Shown: positions 39,418 to 50,408, counted from the first letter of the stretch. The stretch: 64,000 bases of DNA from Isoperla grammatica (GCA_945910005.1 OX246746.1:13373726-13437725), one strand, 5' to 3'. Translations and numbers: made by a program. The notes: generated by a model not told the origin, from the sequence alone.

Positions 39418-40147
39418 GTGTTGTTTTTATTTTTATTTGGAACTTGACCTTAATCTGTCTGTTTGATACTGGTGTACATGTAAATGGTGACCTTAGAGCC
39501 ATCATAGCAACGAAGCAAATAATAAATTGTATATATATCCCCCACTAAAACTCAGTTCTTGTAACTGAGTGGGTCAACTATAAATACAAATTTATTTATT
39601 GAACTTATATACTCTTCAGTTAGAAAGTGTTTTCCATAACTCGTTTAGGAGTAACCGCCATTCCATCCCGATGAAAAGTGCGAGCGATTTGTGTATAATA
39701 GATTATCATTACACTATTACACGTATATTGTTTATTCGCTTACTTAGCCATTTCGTTCCAGAAGAAAGGTAATGCCACGATTGTTCATACCTACACAGGT
39801 GACACGGGATCAAGCTGATCGACAATCATCAGGGGGGAAGGGGGGGGGGGGGAGAGGATAAAACAAACAATTTGATTGAAAGAGCATTTATTTGAAAATA
39901 AAATTCAAGGAGACAACAGGAAAGGCTTTTACAAACAGCTAGGTCTGAGATAATAGTTTACGTGAGCAATTAAGTTGTACTAAATAGAAATGTGTACCAT
40001 AACAGTCTGTCAACCTTATAGTTATTGTGACAAGGCAAAACTAACTGTGACTAAACAAAATTATCATCGAGGAATAGGTATGTGAAATATGGTTTTTATA
40101 CTAAACAATGCATCTAGAAACGTCAAATAAGGCAGATTGTAATTCAC

Positions 40148-40240
40148 CGTCTCTGTAGCTCAGTGGTCAGAGGGGTACTCTGACCACTGAGCTCAGCCCG
40201 GCAAGTGGGAGACCTGGGCTCGATTCCCAGCGGGGTCGCT
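40148..40240 (+). repeat. tRNA-derived sequence with duplicated, inverted A-box arm
   Basis: GTAGCTCAGTGGTCAGAG (A-box type) and GGGCTCGATTCCCAG (B-box type) are both present, as at the head of tRNA-derived SINEs. The A-box arm is mirrored: 40157-40172 and 40178-40193 are perfect 16-bp inverted repeats around GGGTA. The anticodon region is therefore not that of a working tRNA. A TA-rich microsatellite follows (40262-40290), then a large inverted repeat. Confidence 0.6.
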
Positions 40241-40357
40241 TCTTTTACTTTCTGTCTTGTCACACATACACACATATATATATATATATATGAGAATGTC
40301 GTCTTTGCGGTATCAAGCCCTCTCGGATGAGTGTTTGGTTCTGAAAAGAACCAGTTT

Positions 40358-40400
40358 ACTCGACGTTTCGGCAGGTACGTTCCTGCCACCTTCTGGAGTC
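40358..40400 (-). ncRNA. Hammerhead-like motif, degenerate core (left arm)
   Basis: This is the mirror copy of the motif at 40483-40525, with the same stem II pairing and the same altered CAGAAGG box. Confidence 0.5.
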
Positions 40401-40482
40401 GATGTTAACGGTAGGACGGTCAGCAATCGAATTCGAAATCGAATTCAGCATTTCGATTGCTGACCGTCCTACCGTTAACATC

Positions 40483-40525
40483 GACTCCAGAAGGTGGCAG
40501 GAACGTACCTGCCGAAACGTCGAGT
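40483..40525 (+). ncRNA. Hammerhead-like motif, degenerate core (right arm)
   Basis: Stem I is ACTC (484-487) with GAGT (522-525); stem II is GGCAGG with CCTGCC, perfect; then GAAA (514-517) and ACGT/GTC at the cleavage side. The box that should read CTGANGA reads CAGAAGG, so activity is doubtful. Confidence 0.55.
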
Positions 40526-40937
40526 AAACCGGTTCTTTTCAGAACCAAACACTCATCCGAGAGGGCTTGATACTGCAAAGACGACATGCTCATCACCTGG
40601 TAGCCCTGAAAATCTACGAATCAATATATATATAAATATCTGTATAGTGTATTTGTTGATAGGGAAGCCAAGGTGTCTGAGATAATTGATACTAAGAACC
40701 AGAATATTCATCTGTTTGTCTACTCATGTTTCTCAAACCTATCTTCTTTCTCAGGTACGGTGTCGTCCTTCTGTACCTTTTCCCTGACTCATGTTCTTGG
40801 TGTCACAAGTTCTATAATTAATGTTGATGAACAAGTTGTTTTAATAGCATAGTCAGACTTCAAATAGAATGTATATTAAAATTTGAGTAATTAATAACTT
40901 AGATTTAAAAGATATAAATTATGTAAATGTAATAAAA

Positions 40938-41590
40938 GGTTTGTTCAGTAGACCCGTTTCAAACAGTTCAGAGCAGATAAAAGCAGAAATGGCTGTTCAG
41001 CTGACAAACTTGAGCTGTTCGGTGGCTGTTCAGTTGACACAAGCAACTCGATATCGAGCAGGTCGAACATGTTCGGCCTGCTCGATTGAAAAGGGAGGAT
41101 CAGACTCGAGCGTGTTAGGCCTACGCAATGTCCGACGAGTCTGATGATCGTAACAGATGAAAACGGCTATCCAATTGTGCAGGATGATTGCCATTTCTAC
41201 CAAGTACCAGGTAGGTGTACGCAAATGCCTTATATATTGTTTATTTTAAAAGCTAGGTAGGTCCTAGGCTTATAGGCTAGGCACCCCCTAGGCCTAGGCC
41301 TGGTTTCACGATGTATACCTACTGTTTTAGACTGTCTTTAAAATAACAATTATTATTAACAGACATTAACAAATATTAACAGCTATTATGCTAAATAAAT
41401 GCTACTACTAGATCTACTAGTTTGAATTTGACGCGTAAACACTGCGCTGGCTGCTCGGTATCGTTCAGCTGTCAAAACAAGAACATCTGTTCTTTTCTGC
41501 TGGGAACGCCCTACTTCCTGTTCGTATGACGTATTTCCGCACAGCTCTATGTTACTCTAAACTATTTAGAACGGGTCAACTGAACAAACC
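40938..41590. mobile_element. Terminal-inverted-repeat element, 653 bp
   Basis: It starts GGTTTGTTCAGTAGACCCGT and ends ACGGGTCAACTGAACAAACC, inverted over about 22 bp with one or two mismatches. The interior repeats GTTCAGCTGAC-like words. No transposase frame and no convincing target duplication were seen, so its superfamily is unassigned. Confidence 0.75.
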
Positions 41591-41599
41591 TATTGTGTA

Positions 41600-43435
41600 C
41601 AAATATGAAACAAAGTACCGGTAGTTATACATTTTGACATTGTTTTCCTTTACAAATACATAGATTCATAAGTAAAATAAACTGTATACAAACTATGAAG
41701 ACATTTAGTATCACACTTTTTGACTAGACAATAACAATTCATTCTTTGTTTTATTTCTATCCTATGCTCACAGATCCATAATTGAAAAACTACTGCCAGC
41801 ACTAAATCTGTGCGAAATTACCATTTTTGAATCATATCTGAATAATGCTAAACCACTTAAAAACTGGGCTAAATTCTGGTTCATATAAAAATTGTTATTG
41901 TAATTATGAGGATTGGTATTTCAAGTTTACTGTATTTAAAACAACAATACTAATAGTAATATAACGCAAATGTTTTAAGCAGTAATCAGTTCTTTCATAC
42001 CCAAATTGAACCTGGTACACTTGTTCAATGTGGTGTAGCATAACTGAGTTATGATTCAAAAAGGGTAATTTTGTGCGGTCCTAAAAATGGCGATCGTCTT
42101 CCATATTAAATTTACACAAAAAAAACTACACAAACAATACAAAATTTTAAACTATGGATCCAGAAAAGATACACCACCAGTTTTAATGTGCTGCTTTCAA
42201 CATAGTCATGTTAATTGTCTACATATAAACAAGAACGCTGAGAACAATTATATTAATTTTACACTTGATTTAGAACCTTGGAACATAAGTAATCATCAAT
42301 ATCAGCTGCAGCATATGCCAGAACTTTTGCTACCATTAATAATTCATTCTGTTCTAAGGTAGGTACTGATTGTTGCTTGTTCATTATAATTAGATGTGCA
42401 ATAATAAAGTTTAAGGAATTGCTAAACTTACTACCCGCTCCCCCCAAAAAACATTCCAAGAACCTGGAAAATTGAATTGCTTGGTAGATTACAAAAAAAG
42501 GAAACTGAAAAGCTGATACAAAATATACTATGTATATTTAACTTCTGTACCAACTGCTATCAGTGATTGTTAAGTGTCTACCCGTCAAGTTTCTATGACT
42601 ACGCAGTCATCTAACTGCAAGGAGATGGATTTAAAGGCTAGGATTATTTATTATCAATGATCAATTTTAAAGTTGATAAGTTGTATGTGTACACTAACAT
42701 CTTGTAATAAATCGCTATGCATCTGATGACTATGGAGCAAGATTGTATGCATGCTAGTGGCACGTTCCATTCTAAATGGTCCAACTTACATCACTATATA
42801 AATGAACAAGGTACCATAACTTAAAATTGCTTTGTTTGGTATTGTCCTTATTTGTTTCATTGTAAACTCATTGCATGCACTAGAAACTGTAAAACCATGC
42901 ATGATATTAAACTGCAACATAAAAATAGGCAATTAATTTTATTTATGGTGCTCGGTCTACTTTTAGTATCGATTATGAAGTGTTTGTTTCATTTTGCGTT
43001 ATTAATTATCACTTGAAGGCAGTCAAGTATTTCACATCTTCAAGCATTTACCATTTACTCACACATTAATTACATTTACTTTGGAGTGATTACTTCTAAT
43101 AGCAAAACTTGTTCCATTATCCACTTCTTCCACAAATATGGTACAAATTAAATCCCACGGTCACCCATGGTTGGGCGGGTTCATCCCACCATTCCCCAAC
43201 TTATGTTCATCATAATATGAGTCATTTTCCACCATAACTAATCAGTAATCGATAATCATCCCAATTAGCTAATTAATTTTGGAATGGACAGATTAAGTAC
43301 TAAGGTCACCTTCAATAAACCTATACAATATTTGATTTTTTTTTATAATAGCTAATGCACAGCATCATTAGCAAAATAATGTTGTTATTAAATAGCAAGC
43401 TTATCAAAAGGGTATATATATATATGGTTGTTCCC
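41600..43435. other. No gene seen; AT-rich DNA
   Basis: Open frames are short and unrecognised, with no repeat ends noted. Confidence 0.45.
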
Positions 43436-43439
43436 TTGT

Positions 43440-43607
43440 TATAGTTGTCCCAAGACTACCTTACACATGCTTTCGTCACAGGCGACTAGTTCGTAGCCAA
43501 TCAGCCATCGGTATTGGCCCGGATGTGTCTCGGGCAGTTCGCTGGTTGGCTACGACTGCCCCGGATGTGACGAAAGCAGTTGTAAAGTAATCTTGGGTCC
43601 ACTATAG
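43440..43607. mobile_element. TTTCGTC MITE, 168 bp
   Basis: Its ends are TATAGTTGTCCCAAGACTAC and TAATCTTGGGTCCACTATAG, inverted over about 35 bp with GCTTTCGTCAC and GTGACGAAAGC inside. The middle words TTGGCCCGGATGTG and TGCCCCGGATGTG are shared with the 35.3-kb copy. Confidence 0.9.
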
Positions 43608-44253
43608 TACTGTCAATAGAGGATTATCTTTCCCTTCATTGGCTAACACAAACGTATGCCATATGTTCGACGTAGCTAAGCAATTCTATCTATTTCAACG
43701 TCTAATATACCAAAACTTACCTAACATATAAAATAACTTGATATAATTTTTTTCCTTTGTACAAACAATTTGTAGAACTAAACAAGACATAACATCAAAA
43801 CACAGCCTTATGGATGCTTAGAATACCAATAAACTGCCTAACAAACAGGCAGCATCCATATAGTATTGTTGCCATACATATAACCTCGGAGATGAACTAG
43901 AGAGTGACCATGAGACCACAATGTTTGTTACGTCTTAATGGTTTTGACGAATCTTCCGTCTACGTAAGTACTATACTAGTTAGTGGGGTACGCCGCAACT
44001 TAACCGTGAACAGATAACTAGTTAATAAGGGAAATAATCCAAAAAATTTAAAGCATGTGTAAAAGCAATATGAATAATTTTTTAATATCAAATTTAATGC
44101 AAAATTAGGCTTTTGCAATAGCAGCAAAAAACCTTTATTCTTTTCAGTATCCTTGGAATAAAGCTATGTGAAGCTAAGAGATAAAAGATAACCACAATGC
44201 TGTGATATGTTGGTTTTCAGGTAGCCCACCTGTTGGGAGGGGGGGGGGGGGGG

Positions 44254-44326
44254 AGTCCTGTGGTCAAATGGTTCAAGCGCATCTGCCAGTAAGCAGATGA
44301 TCTGGATTTGAGTCCCAGAAGGGATA
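44254..44326 (+). repeat. tRNA-like sequence after a poly-G run
   Basis: GTGGTCAAATGGTTCAAGCG, a strong stem ATCTGC/GCAGAT and a B-box-like GATTTGAGTCCC occur in tRNA order. The loop in the anticodon arm is six bases and the acceptor arm pairs poorly. It is a tRNA pseudogene or SINE head. It follows a G run at about 44238-44253. Confidence 0.45.
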
Positions 44327-45060
44327 AGTTGTTTCAACATTAACACAGCAATTTTTAAAACCCGTTTGAATTTTATATTATGTATTTTTTGTTTATGTAA
44401 TTAGTATGCTAGATACTTGTGGTCACCTGATGTACATCAGACAGCTGACAATAAATAAATCTCACCCTACTCTAACCATAATGCTGTATCTTCTTGGCTT
44501 TGGATGTGTTGCATACAAGGGTCGAAACTAATACTCATTCGAGGCTAGTCAAAATCTCATTTCACTAGATGGGAAAGTACTGTTTCCAGTGACATTCAAA
44601 CAGTCATAATATTGCGCACAGATAACGTAACGAGTTTCAAATACGAATCATTTACTATGTATGTATCATTGAAGAGGTTCTAAACCTACTAAAAGTAACA
44701 TCTGTGTGCAATATATAAATTAACCCAACCCAACCAAACAGTACATATGCCCCAGTAGACAAGCGTCTCAGTTTATTGTTTCAAAATTATGGCCATCAGG
44801 GAACAATACTAGAGTCAGACTAAGATTGGAGAATGCACCAGACATAGAGGGTGCATACATCAACTAGAACATTTACACAGTATGTTTTGAAATCCTCATT
44901 TCATTTAATTTTTCTTATAGTATATATAGACATCAGTTATTTTCTTTTTTTTTTTTCGATTTTATTGTAATCTTTGAAGGGTGAAAAATTAGAGCATATG
45001 ATTGTTTTACATCAATTAGCTTTTTAATGTATGTCATCATAATCAGGGAGCAGTTTGATA

Positions 45061-45224
45061 TATAGGCAACCCAAGACTACCTTACACATGCTTTCGTCAC
45101 AGGCGAGGCACTCATAGCCAACCAGCGAACTGCCCGAGACAATAGCGCGCAAATACCGATCGCTGATTGGCTACGAATACCTCATACTCCTCAGCATATG
45201 TAAGGTAGTCTTGGGTTGCCTATA
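45061..45224. mobile_element. TTTCGTC MITE, 164 bp
   Basis: Its ends are TATAGGCAACCCAAGACTAC and GTAGTCTTGGGTTGCCTATA, perfect inverted repeats of 20 bp that continue with ACCTTACACATGC. The interior matches the copies at 35.3 and 43.4 kb. It is the best-preserved pair of ends in the family. It abuts a decayed RNase H fragment. Confidence 0.9.
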
Positions 45225-45228
45225 CCAC

Positions 45229-45840
45229 TTAATGCAACACGTACGTACATTTACGAGTGGTTGGCCGATACATTTTCGGCAACCAACTGTAAATATTTTC
45301 CTCTTGGATGCCAAGAAAAAAAGTTGCTCTATAGTGTGCACAAACTGTTACAGCTATCTCTACAGACAGTTGCTGTTCTCTACCCATCAGATACCTGGCT
45401 ACAAGTGTACACAGGCATATCTGCTGATCCTTCAATGATTAATGCTGGATCCGGAGTGTACTGTGACCTGTTTCAATGCTCAGAAGCTGCAGGAAAAGGG
45501 GGCAACAGTTTTGATGGGGAAATAACTGCAATAAAATTGGCTCTAGAAAAGATTTAGTTACTCAAAGATCCAAGAAGAGTAATACATAAGTACTAGTAAT
45601 TTTGGTAGATTCTAGATCAGTGTTACAGTCATTAATATCTAAGGAAACAGATTTCAAGGTCACATTATGATGTCAAGAGATACTGCGTAGTCTATTAAAG
45701 ACGGATATACTGTACTGTTATTGTTTACTTGGATGCAAAAATGTATTGGACTGGCCGAATTTTCATTCATTACTTTGGAAATAACGCAGGGAATGCTGGC
45801 CGGATGGTTCTCACTTCTTATAACTTCATACGTCTCACTG
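45229..45840 (+). pseudogene. Decayed RNase H domain of a retroelement
   Basis: About 113 open codons from 45216 include SADPSMINAGSGVYCDLF and GKGGNSFDGEITAIKLALEK, matching the DGS...GAGVY and SNFDGE..AI..AL motifs of retrotransposon RNase H. Past the stop near 45557, a shifted frame gives ILVDSRSVLQSLIS, and later GNNAGNAGR resembles the GNE.AD.LA box. Frame breaks and the missing flanks make it a dead fragment, probably of a non-LTR element. Confidence 0.7.
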
Positions 45841-45849
45841 AAGCAAAAC

Positions 45850-47640
45850 GCACGACTTATTTTATACTCATTTAAGTAGGTGACAAAACTTATAAAGACG
45901 CCTACATCTGCACTCCCTAAACTTTGGGATGCTACTCTTTGGTATATGTATACAGATTACATCAAACATGTTTAATAATTTCTGACCAATATGAGCTACA
46001 TTCACTCTTACTGATCCTCCGAGTAGTTGTTTTTCTCTCCATTAATGTCTTGTATTACTATAAGTTCATGGGGGACCTATAACGCTGCTATATTAGATGG
46101 TAGAACATCATATCAATTTTCAATTTGTTTAGTTCCAATAAAATATTTAAAACCTATAAATAAAATCAATGAATTAGCTGGTCGTCTTAGTAGGTTGCCA
46201 TTGTGCCATCTTCACCTCTCAGGCTTTCAACGGGTATGTTTGTGTGCACATTTTAAACCAGTAATTTCTTTTGCATTAGTGTATCCTTGTTTTTACAACT
46301 CTCTTTAAAATGTGTATGCAGCCTTAATTCTAATTCTCATTTCATCAACACTGTGTTTTGACTAGACATCCCATTTATATCTCACCAATCTGTTCCTTCC
46401 ACAACTTGACATTTCTATATTGCAAACAATTGAAAGTCCCATCTGGCTATACTTCTAACTCATCACATATCCATACATCTTTCTCGTTTTCAGTGCTATC
46501 TTACCAATAACAAATCTTAGATCTTTTTCTCACAGTAAATATTAACACAATGTTATTAGTAAAATAGTCAACAATGATTTACTTTTAAAGATTAATTAGC
46601 ATACATAAGTAATGACACATCAATGGCATAGCTGCATAAAATCACACTATAGGGTTCAAGAATAGGCCTTAGGTTTTAAAATATAGTCCGATTTAGTGGA
46701 TCAAGCTTCTTCAATTTCAACAACTGAAACTCTTCTATTCATTTTAATTTTTACTCTAGACTAGAACATTTTAGATGGCTGTAATCAAATTAAAAATATC
46801 ACTGTAAGATCTAATATAATCTTACTGATTTCATTTACTTAATTTCATTTACTTTTTATCATTTACTATATCTGGAAACATCTACGATTTCCACAACCCG
46901 TTTGGTGAGCATAAAAGAAAGTTCTGCTCGTATGAATTATGAGGATGATGTTTGTACGATTACATTCTTCTACGTTGCCATCAGACACAGGATCTTCAAT
47001 TGGAACGCATCTTCATCAAACTGTTTGAAACAATCAAATAACTTCTAGAACATTTTGATTTGTTGAGAGACAGTGAGATAATATGGATAAACAATAAACA
47101 TTCAATATGCTAAAAAGACGAGATAGTCCACCTTTAACTGTAACAAGAACTGAGTATCTACTAGATCTAGTAGCCTATACAAGATGTTTGTTAATTTGCT
47201 GAAATCTAGAATTACAAAAAGGGAACTGGTCACTTTTTAGTTTTTACTACCGGTAACAATAATCTACAAAACATTTATCATTTAGGTATGTGCTTTTTGG
47301 TTCGAGTTGAGCTGTCATTTACTTGCGAGTATAGAGTTGATTACATAGTAAAAATAAAAAATAAATCATTTTGTTTCAGGCCAAAGCCTAACTATTACTA
47401 CTACAAAATAACTCTATATTTATCAAACTCTAGTTCTAATCTGTCATGTTGTGTCATAGCTAGGTGTATATATATAATATGTATAATAAAAGTTATTTAT
47501 TACACATCTTCCAAATGCATGCCTTCATGAGGCAAAAAACCGTAACGTACCTTTTTCTAAATTAATAAGCGCACACACACTAAAACATCCGCTCATGTGC
47601 ACATTTGAACTGACAGGTAAAACACTCACTCGAAAAGAAG
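45850..47640. other. No gene seen; AT-rich DNA downstream of CNBP
   Basis: Nothing with family resemblance was found. The part nearest 47.5 kb may be CNBP 3' untranslated sequence. Confidence 0.45.
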
Positions 47641-47666
47641 GAAGAATAAAAGCAGTGTGAGGATAG

Positions 47667-47672
47667 TTTATT
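47667..47672 (-). terminator. Candidate polyadenylation signal of CNBP
   Basis: AATAAA reads on the minus strand 24 bases past the CNBP stop. Such a short untranslated tail is unusual, and another hexamer lies near 47496, so either could be used. Confidence 0.35.
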
Positions 47673-47695
47673 ATTTCAGCTTACATCAATGCAGC

Positions 47696-47795
47696 TTACA
47701 TAGGAGTCTGTTCACACTCCCGAGCAAAATGTCCATACTCCCCACAGCAATAACATTTCTGGCAATTTCGGGCTATATGGCCTTTTTCATTGCAC
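47696..47795 (-). CDS. CNBP: CNBP last exon (rest of knuckle 8, knuckle 9)
   Basis: It encodes [12 protein letters not shown] and [14 protein letters not shown], then EQTPM and a TAA stop at 47696-47698. Acceptor is TTTCAG. Confidence 0.93.
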
Positions 47796-49889
47796 CTGAA
47801 AGCAAAGAAACTCAATTATAAATACTACAAGTTTCAAGCAAATTAATTAGAAATAAAAAAAGAGGAAATCTGTAAATACCTATAACAAATTGGCTCTTCC
47901 TCTAAAGCTCCCTGTGGACAATCTCGGGAAATGTGGCCTAGAGATGAACATAAATAACACTTCTTTTCTTCTTGATCACCAGTTGGACAATCAACCGAGA
48001 TGTGGCCAATCTTACCACAAACATAACACTGGAAAAACACAAAACATTAGTTTCCTTTTTACATTGGCAGTAAATTATACTGTATATGTATATTGGTTTT
48101 CACCACACTTTAGCACTCACTTACTTTACGGTCGTCTCGATCACATTCCCGGCTTATATGCCCGCTTTTGCCACACACGTAGCACGTTTTGGATACTTCA
48201 GGGCAATCTCGAGCAAGATGCCCCATCTTGTTGCAATTATAGCATGATGCTAGAAAAGATGACCATGAAATCATAATGACTAATAATAACATGAATCTCT
48301 CCTTAGTCCTACCCCACATGACACCATTCCTAGCTGATAAATGATGGTTTGATACATCAGTAAATCATCCAATTGAATGTAATGGGAGGTAGCATTTACT
48401 CAAATTAACTATTTAACAAATAAACCTTTCATAATGTGTAGTGATGTAGATGTAGCACAAACATCTAAGGGAGAGGGTTTTGTCTTTTGCTGAGTTTAAC
48501 ATGTACTCAGCTTCCTGTCTGTAGTAAAAAAGTTTTTATAATATGACTTCTTTAATTACCTAGCAATACGATCAGTAGTGTTTTCTACAAATGGCAAGAA
48601 GAATTCTCGTTTCTGTCCGACTCAACTCACTTGCAGCGTTTATATTGGGCAGACAGGAAAGAAAATCTCAACAAGAATAAAAGAACATAAGAGTAATTAA
48701 CGTTTAGGACATGTGCTGAGAAATCAGCCATTGCAGAACATAGTGTTATGTGTCACATTATCAATTTTGACAGCACGCGTGTCCTGGCCACGGGTAAAAA
48801 CTACCGTCCCCGCCTGGTACGAGAGGCGATTGAGATGCAGCCTAGATATTTCAATAGGGAGGATGGTTTGAAGCTGAGTAGGCGTGGCAGCCTACATTAC
48901 AGCACCCGAGACTCGCGCGGGCCAAAAACAAGAAAGTTCGAGAACGAACTGGCGCGCATGCGCAGGATGTTCACACATAGGGAAATACACAGCAGTGTGG
49001 GGTACAGTCGCTGATTAAAGCTGGATCGAGTAGGTTCTCCCAGTGACTGTCTCTTCAACTCTGAAGGTGGACTATGCAATTAGTTCAAAACATCAAGTTT
49101 TAATGAACAATTGACGCGGCGACACCCGACAGCTAAGAATGAATAATAGAGAATCGAGCCGCGAAAGGCTACAACAAGTTTTAATGGAGTATAACTAGTA
49201 TAACGTTGTAGGTATCAGTAGTACAATACCTACTCGCAGTAGTCTTACACTTGAGCTTGACACTCACGTTCGTCTGGATTTTGCTGGCAGTCCTTGGCAA
49301 TATGGCCCACACCATTGCATCGGTAACATCGGTCTTGTTCTTCCTTGCACTCTCTTGCAAAGTGCCCAAATCGGTTGCACTTGTAGCATTTTTCTGTTGG
49401 AAACAAAATTAGAACCCACTCACTTACATGAAGACAGTGTAAAAACAATACAAATTCATCGAGTCTTAACTTCAACATCTAAACAAGCCTAGCAGAAAAG
49501 AATTTAACAGAAATGAAAGAAACGGGGAATAGAAACGACATGTTTAGCAGGTAAAAGAAGACTGCAATTGGATAGAGGGAGAGGGGGGGATAGAAGTGCA
49601 TTAAAACACACAAAACAAACAGGAGGCCATCATTTCAAGAGTAGCCAATAGTAATGCCCTACTTCTTACACTGTCAAAATGAGCAACAAAGAGAAAATGG
49701 ACAAGATGCAGAATTATAATTCTACTCTACTTCTTATAATTCTTATAATTCTCTCTACTTCTAACCTAATTCTACTGGCATTGGCATCAGATTTATTTTA
49801 CCTCTTCCACGATTAAATCCAGTGCCAAGGGGGCACTCTCGAGCAAAATGACCCGGACGGCCACATTTATAGCAAATACTTGAACTCAT
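47696..49889 (-). CDS. CNBP: CNBP-like CCHC zinc-knuckle protein, five coding exons
   Basis: CNBP (cellular nucleic-acid-binding protein) binds single-stranded G-rich DNA and RNA and acts in translation and transcription control. Coding exons on the minus strand: 49802-49889 (exon begins at 49904 with 15 untranslated bases), 49268-49393, 48125-48249, 47880-48028, 47696-47795. All use GT-AG junctions and keep frame, giving 195 residues. Start [19 protein letters not shown] matches the family start. Nine CX2CX4HX4C knuckles follow; vertebrate CNBP has seven. The intron before the last exon splits the eighth knuckle between CYR and CN. The Arg/Gly-rich stretch after knuckle 1 is reduced to GFNRGR. 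The family is certain. The 5' untranslated first exon was not located; a Penelope insertion lies between this exon and any upstream promoter. Confidence 0.93.
47880..48028 (-). CDS. CNBP: CNBP exon with knuckles 6-7
   Basis: It encodes [14 protein letters not shown] and [14 protein letters not shown], then EEEPICY and the first two bases of an Arg codon. Acceptor is TTCCAG and donor GTATTT. Knuckle 8 begins here (CY) and is finished in the next exon. Confidence 0.93.
48125..48249 (-). CDS. CNBP: CNBP exon with knuckles 4-5
   Basis: It encodes [14 protein letters not shown] and [14 protein letters not shown], ending DRDDRK. Acceptor is TTCTAG and donor GTAAGT, with phase 0 at the end. Confidence 0.93.
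48556..49180. pseudogene. Decayed Penelope-like element with inverted 5' piece, in CNBP intron
   Basis: From about 48630 the plus strand encodes broken pieces of the GIY-YIG part ([20 protein letters not shown], then [12 protein letters not shown] and [11 protein letters not shown]) and ends at 49180 in CAAGTTTTAATGG, like the intact copies. Before it, 48556-48612 is the same element family in the opposite orientation: on the minus strand it reads [13 protein letters not shown], matching [13 protein letters not shown] of the full copies. It is therefore a 5'-inverted, 5'-truncated insertion, clearly older than the pair at 50.2-53.1 kb. A worn hammerhead-like stretch (CTGAAGG...AAAACATC) lies at about 49058-49100. 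Confidence 0.8.
49268..49393 (-). CDS. CNBP: CNBP exon with knuckles 2-3
   Basis: It encodes [14 protein letters not shown] and [14 protein letters not shown], ending QQNPDE. Acceptor is AACAG and donor GTGAGT. The 126-base length keeps frame. Confidence 0.93.
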
Positions 49890-49904
49890 ATCTTCAAAAT
49901 CACA
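49802..49904 (-). CDS. CNBP: CNBP exon with start codon (knuckle 1)
   Basis: The acceptor TTTCAG at 49905-49910 is followed by 15 untranslated bases, then ATG at 49889. It encodes [20 protein letters not shown] and LGTGFNRGR, with donor GTAAAA. The acceptor implies a non-coding upstream exon. Confidence 0.9.
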
Positions 49905-49980
49905 CTGAAACCAAAAGGCTATAATCATCCTTTGAAATATACCTCTTTTTTCTTACCAACCTTAAGTCCTTAACACACTC

Positions 49981-50091
49981 TGCCCCAACAACACTGCTTG
50001 AATAAGACGTTTTCCACCCAAAACCTTAGCAGTGCCCTACTGCTAAGGTTTTGAGCGGAAAACGTCTTATTCAAGCAGTGTTGTTGGGGCA
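49981..50091. repeat. Hairpin with 53-bp arms
   Basis: Arms 49981-50033 and 50039-50091 pair with about two mismatches around GCCCT. It lies just upstream of the CNBP start-codon exon. It may be a MITE that lost its middle; no target duplication was recognised. Confidence 0.85.
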
Positions 50092-50271
50092 ACTACCTAG
50101 TGACACTACAACTCGACACTACAACTCGAATTTTCTTCATTTCATTTTTTATATTTGAAATAGATGCCGGTAGGCATAGTGTTCCGGCATGTTCCACCAG
50201 ACAAATAGCACGACTAAAAATTAGTCATTATTAAAACTTGGCTGTCGGGTTTCGCCGCGTCCATGGATAAA

Positions 50272-50319
50272 AAAGTCCTGACGTTTCGGGCCGATTGCAC
50301 GGTCCATCTTCAGAGGAAT
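50272..50319 (-). ncRNA. Hammerhead ribozyme motif, left Penelope arm
   Basis: This is the mirror copy of the motif at 52943-52990, with the same core and stems. With the right copy it places two hammerheads pointing outward at the ends of the dimer. Confidence 0.75.
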
Positions 50320-50408
50320 AAAAACTCTAGAAGAGTACACACACGGAACAAACCTACTCAATCCAGCCCGTCCGTGTGTGTCAACCCAAACCAGTCGTGC
50401 AGCTAGTT

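Larger units (their letters stand above)
40291..40592. mobile_element. Inverted pair of hammerhead-bearing units, 141-bp arms
   Basis: Arms 40291-40431 and 40452-40592 are mirror images without net gaps around a 20-base centre, with a few mismatches. Each arm carries a hammerhead-like fold with CGAAACGTC, the signature found near Penelope-like element termini. No reverse transcriptase is present. It is probably a short non-autonomous or terminal fragment. Confidence 0.8.

Noticed and set aside
44238..44253. G runs (also near 492, 24470, 36940, 39840, 63263) as functional quadruplexes
   Set aside because: They are simple homopolymers scattered in non-coding DNA without conserved context, and homopolymer length may be a sequencing error.
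44254..44326. Functional tRNA gene
   Set aside because: Six-base anticodon loop and weak acceptor arm.
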